Source: Aestuariibaculum sp. M13
GTDB taxonomy: Bacteria; Bacteroidota; Bacteroidia; Flavobacteriales; Flavobacteriaceae
Direction: 5' to 3'
NCBI RefSeq assembly: GCF_024723255.1
Contig: NZ_JANIAC010000001.1
Coordinates: forward strand, 1,565,548-1,629,547
DNA: 64,000 nucleotides
Below the pieces are notes generated by a model. That model worked only from the letters and a program-made list of their open reading frames with translations, made no database searches and was not told where the DNA came from. Shown piece after piece: positions 61,346 to 64,000 of this stretch (positions within the stretch are counted from its first letter, which is position 1; each line of letters starts with the position of its first letter). Made by a program: the position numbers and the translations under genes.

Positions 61346-62278
61346 ATGTGCAAGATTGAAAATATTACGGCTTACAGCTCTGATACACCATCAGTTGTTA
61401 CCATAGGAACTTTCGACGGAGTTCATATTGGGCATCGAAAAATAATTAACCGTTTAATTAATACAGGGAAGCTATCGCACTTAAAATCGGTAATCCTTAC
61501 GTTCTTTCCGCATCCGCGAATGGTGTTGCAAAAGGATTCTAATATTAAGTTGATTAATACCATAAATGAACGCCGTGCCATTTTAGATGGCTTAGGTTTA
61601 GATTATTTACTTATTAAAAAATTTACCAAAGAATTTTCACGTTTAACTGCTGAAGAGTTTGTTAAAGAAATTCTTGTTGATACGCTTCACGCTAAAAAAG
61701 TAATTATTGGTTATGATCATCGTTTTGGTCGAAACAGGAATGCCGATATTAATGATCTTAGAAAGTATGGCGAACTTTACGGGTTTGATGTCGAAGAGAT
61801 TTCGGCTCAGGATATTGACGATGTTTCAGTAAGTTCTACTAAAATTAGAGCAGCCCTTGAAGAAGGCGATATTGATAAAACGAATGCTTATCTTGGTTAT
61901 AACTTTATGCTTACAGGAACTGTGGTTGAAGGGAAAGCCTTAGGGAGGCAAATAGAGTATCCAACGGCAAATATTCAAATAGAAGAAGATTATAAGTTAA
62001 TACCGAAACAAGGTTCTTATGTTGTTAAATCTGTTATTGATGGAGAGAAGGTTTTCGGTATGATGAATATTGGTACAAACCCAACCGTTAAAGGGAATAA
62101 AGAAACCATTGAAGTTCATTTTTTCAACTTCAACAAAGATATCTACGGACAGCAAATTCAAATAGACCTGTTACACCGCATTCGCGATGAGAAAAAATTC
62201 GAATCAGTAACAGCTTTAAAAGAACAATTACAAAAAGATAAAGAAACTTCATTAACATATATTGCATCGCACTTTTAA
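61346..62278 (+). CDS. ribF: Bifunctional riboflavin kinase/FAD synthetase
   Basis: 310 residues. The N-terminal FMN adenylyltransferase half has TIGTFDGVHIGHRKII and the SSTKIRAALEEGD signature. The C-terminal riboflavin kinase half has GRQIEYPTANIQIEED, MMNIGTNPTV and the catalytic Glu in EVHFFNF. It converts riboflavin to FMN and then FAD. Divergent from the protease gene and 73 bp ahead of serS. Confidence 0.95.
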   Translation: MCKIENITAYSSDTPSVVTIGTFDGVHIGHRKIINRLINTGKLSHLKSVILTFFPHPRMVLQKDSNIKLINTINERRAILDGLGLDYLLIKKFTKEFSRLTAEEFVKEILVDTLHAKKVIIGYDHRFGRNRNADINDLRKYGELYGFDVEEISAQDIDDVSVSSTKIRAALEEGDIDKTNAYLGYNFMLTGTVVEGKALGRQIEYPTANIQIEEDYKLIPKQGSYVVKSVIDGEKVFGMMNIGTNPTVKGNKETIEVHFFNFNKDIYGQQIQIDLLHRIRDEKKFESVTALKEQLQKDKETSLTYIASHF

Positions 62279-62324
62279 TTGGATTTTTAGGTTTAAAAAG
62301 CAATCTTAATATTTTGCAATTCAT

Positions 62325-62332
62325 TAAATTTG
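62325..62332 (+). promoter_or_regulatory. Minus-7 promoter box of serS
   Basis: TAAATTTG, an exact TAnnTTTG match, is 19 bases before the serS ATG, so serS need not depend on the ribF promoter. Confidence 0.5.
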
Positions 62333-62351
62333 TCGCTTAAATTTTATACTC

Positions 62352-63623
62352 ATGTTACAAGTCCCTTTTATTAGAGAAAACAAAGATTTGGTAATTAATC
62401 GCTTAGCAAAACGTAATATCGATGCGACTGAGATGATTAACAACGTTATTGTATTTGATGAAGACAGACGTCGAATTCAAACAGAATTAGATAACACCTT
62501 AGCTGAATCGAATGCGTTATCCAAAGAAATTGGAAACTTGTACAAGTCCGGAAAAGCTCAGGAAGCAAATGAGCTAAAGGAAAAAACAAGCGAGTTAAAA
62601 GAGCTTTCAAAAGAACTTACTGAGGCATTAAATACTAAATCAACCGAGTTGAATGAGTTGCTTTATAAAATTCCTAATGTACCTAATGATATTGTTCCGG
62701 CAGGTTCAAGCGAAGAAGATAATTTAGAGGTTTTCAGCGAAGGTGATATTCCAACATTATACGAAGGGGCTTTACCACACTGGGAACTGGCTAAGAAATA
62801 CGATATTATCGATTTTGAATTAGGAAATAAAATTACCGGAGCAGGCTTTCCGGTTTATAAAGGTAAAGGCGCGCGTTTACAACGTGCATTAATTGCATAC
62901 TTTTTAGATAAAAATACAGAAGCAGGTTACACAGAATTTCAGTTGCCGCATTTAGTGAATGAGGCTTCAGGTTTCGGTACAGGTCAGTTACCAGATAAAG
63001 AAGGACAAATGTATCATGTAACCGCCGATAATTTATATTTAATTCCAACGGCTGAGGTTCCTGGAACAAACATTTTTAGAGATGTGGTGCTTAATGAAAG
63101 CGAGTTGCCAATTGGAATTACTGGATATACACCATGTTTCCGTCGTGAGGCTGGAAGTTACGGAGCGCATGTAAGAGGGTTAAACCGTTTACATCAGTTC
63201 GATAAAGTTGAAATTTTACGTGTGGAGCACCCAAGTAAATCTTACGAGGCTTTAGATGGTATGGTAGAGCATGTAAAAACCATTTTACAGGAACTTAAAT
63301 TACCATACAGAATTCTAAGATTATGCGGAGGTGATTTAGGGTTTACTTCGGCGTTGACTTACGATTTTGAAGTGTTTTCTACAGCGCAGGATCGTTGGTT
63401 AGAAATTTCATCGGTGTCTAATTTTGAAACCTTCCAGGCAAACCGTTTAAAACTACGCTTTAAAAACAGTGAAGGTAAAAACGAATTGGCACATACTTTA
63501 AATGGAAGTTCGTTAGCTTTACCACGTGTTTTAGCAGGAATTTTAGAGAATTATCAAACCGAAGAAGGCATCGTAATTCCTGAAGTTTTACAACCGTATA
63601 CAGGTTTTAAAATCATTGATTAA
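62352..63623 (+). CDS. serS: Seryl-tRNA synthetase
   Basis: 423 residues, the usual SerS size. The N-terminal antiparallel coiled coil (about 25-105) grips the tRNA-Ser variable arm. The class II core follows: motif 1 around YTEFQLPHLVNEASGFGTGQ, motif 2 TPCFRREAGSYG, and motif 3 LNGSSLALPRVLAGILEN. It charges tRNA-Ser in the cytosol. The start MLQVPFIRENKDLVINRLAK is standard. Confidence 0.96.
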   Translation: MLQVPFIRENKDLVINRLAKRNIDATEMINNVIVFDEDRRRIQTELDNTLAESNALSKEIGNLYKSGKAQEANELKEKTSELKELSKELTEALNTKSTELNELLYKIPNVPNDIVPAGSSEEDNLEVFSEGDIPTLYEGALPHWELAKKYDIIDFELGNKITGAGFPVYKGKGARLQRALIAYFLDKNTEAGYTEFQLPHLVNEASGFGTGQLPDKEGQMYHVTADNLYLIPTAEVPGTNIFRDVVLNESELPIGITGYTPCFRREAGSYGAHVRGLNRLHQFDKVEILRVEHPSKSYEALDGMVEHVKTILQELKLPYRILRLCGGDLGFTSALTYDFEVFSTAQDRWLEISSVSNFETFQANRLKLRFKNSEGKNELAHTLNGSSLALPRVLAGILENYQTEEGIVIPEVLQPYTGFKIID

Positions 63624-63793
63624 CAGAATAACAAAAATAGAGTAAAAAACTTACAAATTACTCGATTTTTTTGTTTTTAAATCGATAAAGTGTTAATTAG
63701 TGACGTTTTTTAACGATTAATTACCTTATTTCTTGGTGTTTATGATTTATTTTTCGAAGTTAGAAGTTCCAAAACTAAAAAATCTAACCTACC

Positions 63794-63919
63794 ATGAAAA
63801 ATGTTAAGCGCCTACTTATTCTTATCACGTTAATTTTTGTCGCTTCTAAAGTTTTATTTTCAGATGTTGATATTTTTCACTCTGAACATAAAACCGAGAG
63901 CGTTGCTAACTTAAAATAG
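63794..63919 (+). CDS. Possible 41-aa membrane or secreted peptide
   Basis: A short ORF with a basic start (MKNVKRLL), a hydrophobic stretch (LILITLIFVASKVLF) and a polar tail with His, Asp and Glu. It looks like a signal-anchor peptide. No family is known to me, and the ORF could be chance; the clean start-hydrophobic-tail pattern and 170-base distance from serS are the only support. Confidence 0.35.
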   Translation: MKNVKRLLILITLIFVASKVLFSDVDIFHSEHKTESVANLK

Positions 63920-64000
63920 CAGTTAACGGTTAGATTTCAATATTCTAAATATTTTTATAATTAAGTGTTCAATCTAAACTGTCTATCATCACTTATGTGG

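Noticed and set aside
1-64000. CRISPR array, insertion sequence or rRNA operon
   Set aside because: No short regularly spaced direct repeats, no transposase with terminal repeats and no rRNA sequence were found; the GT-rich repeats at 41050-41456 are too long, too diverged and irregularly spaced for CRISPR.

Overview
The window is chromosomal DNA from a member of the Bacteroidota, most likely the family Flavobacteriaceae. Evidence for this is the AT-rich sequence, promoters of the TAnnTTTG type (for example 18343-18350, 19491-19498, 55839-55846), a complete Bat (aerotolerance) operon, a secreted metalloprotease with a type IX secretion C-terminal sorting domain, and several proteins of Bacteroidota-typical design. 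No genus can be named from the sequence alone.

Backbone, left part (1-35590). It starts with the 5' part of an isoaspartyl peptidase lipoprotein gene (minus), then nhaA and an ALDH7-type aldehyde dehydrogenase. An AlbA_2 protein and a short-chain dehydrogenase follow on minus, then a DUF4382 lipoprotein. The Bat operon (7331-16602) encodes MoxR, a DUF58 protein, a BatD-like membrane protein, BatA, BatB, BatC, BatD and BatE. After it come beta-carbonic anhydrase, CvpA, a conserved small protein and pheS. An RND efflux operon (19517-26612) opens with a GbsR/MarR-type regulator placed behind a perfect palindrome and ends with DUF3861 and TetR genes. Next are gpsA, a lipoprotein, the nadD/gmk/YicC cluster, a membrane regulator with an AraC-type DNA-binding domain fused through one membrane helix to two LamG-like domains, and two small secreted proteins.

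Integrated element (35591-55688, about 20.1 kb). A 17-bp direct repeat, GTACTCAAGGTGGGAAT, occurs at 35591-35607 and again at 55672-55688, where it is the 3' end of a tRNA-Leu(CAA) gene. Between the copies, from left to right, are: a tyrosine integrase broken by one in-frame TAG; a hypothetical protein, an excisionase-like HTH protein and a ribbon-helix-helix protein; a DUF3987 helicase-like protein and a Zn-finger/TOPRIM primase-like protein; a 400-bp GT-rich repeat array; a pair of paralogous AraC regulators; and a long plus-strand cargo operon. The cargo encodes an alpha/beta hydrolase, two SDRs, NmrA-like, MdaB-like and flavodoxin proteins, a metallo-beta-lactamase-fold hydrolase, an outer-membrane-like protein, a TMEM175-like channel, a Pycsar-effector-family membrane protein, an epimerase-like protein and a bestrophin. 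Its right end holds minus-strand genes (a 70-aa protein, an SDH_sah/ClpP-class protease and a 406-aa membrane protein) separated by an integron attC-like folded site. No relaxase, transposase or conjugation gene is seen.

Backbone, right part (55689-64000). This holds the tRNA-Leu body, prs, rplY (L25/Ctc), pth, the T9SS-sorted reprolysin-like protease, ribF, serS and a possible 41-aa membrane peptide.

The strongest candidates for something undescribed are the tRNA-Leu element with its attC-like cassette and GT-rich repeats, its AraC-controlled redox and membrane-channel cargo with an orphan Pycsar-type effector, and the AraC-TM-LamG-LamG regulator.
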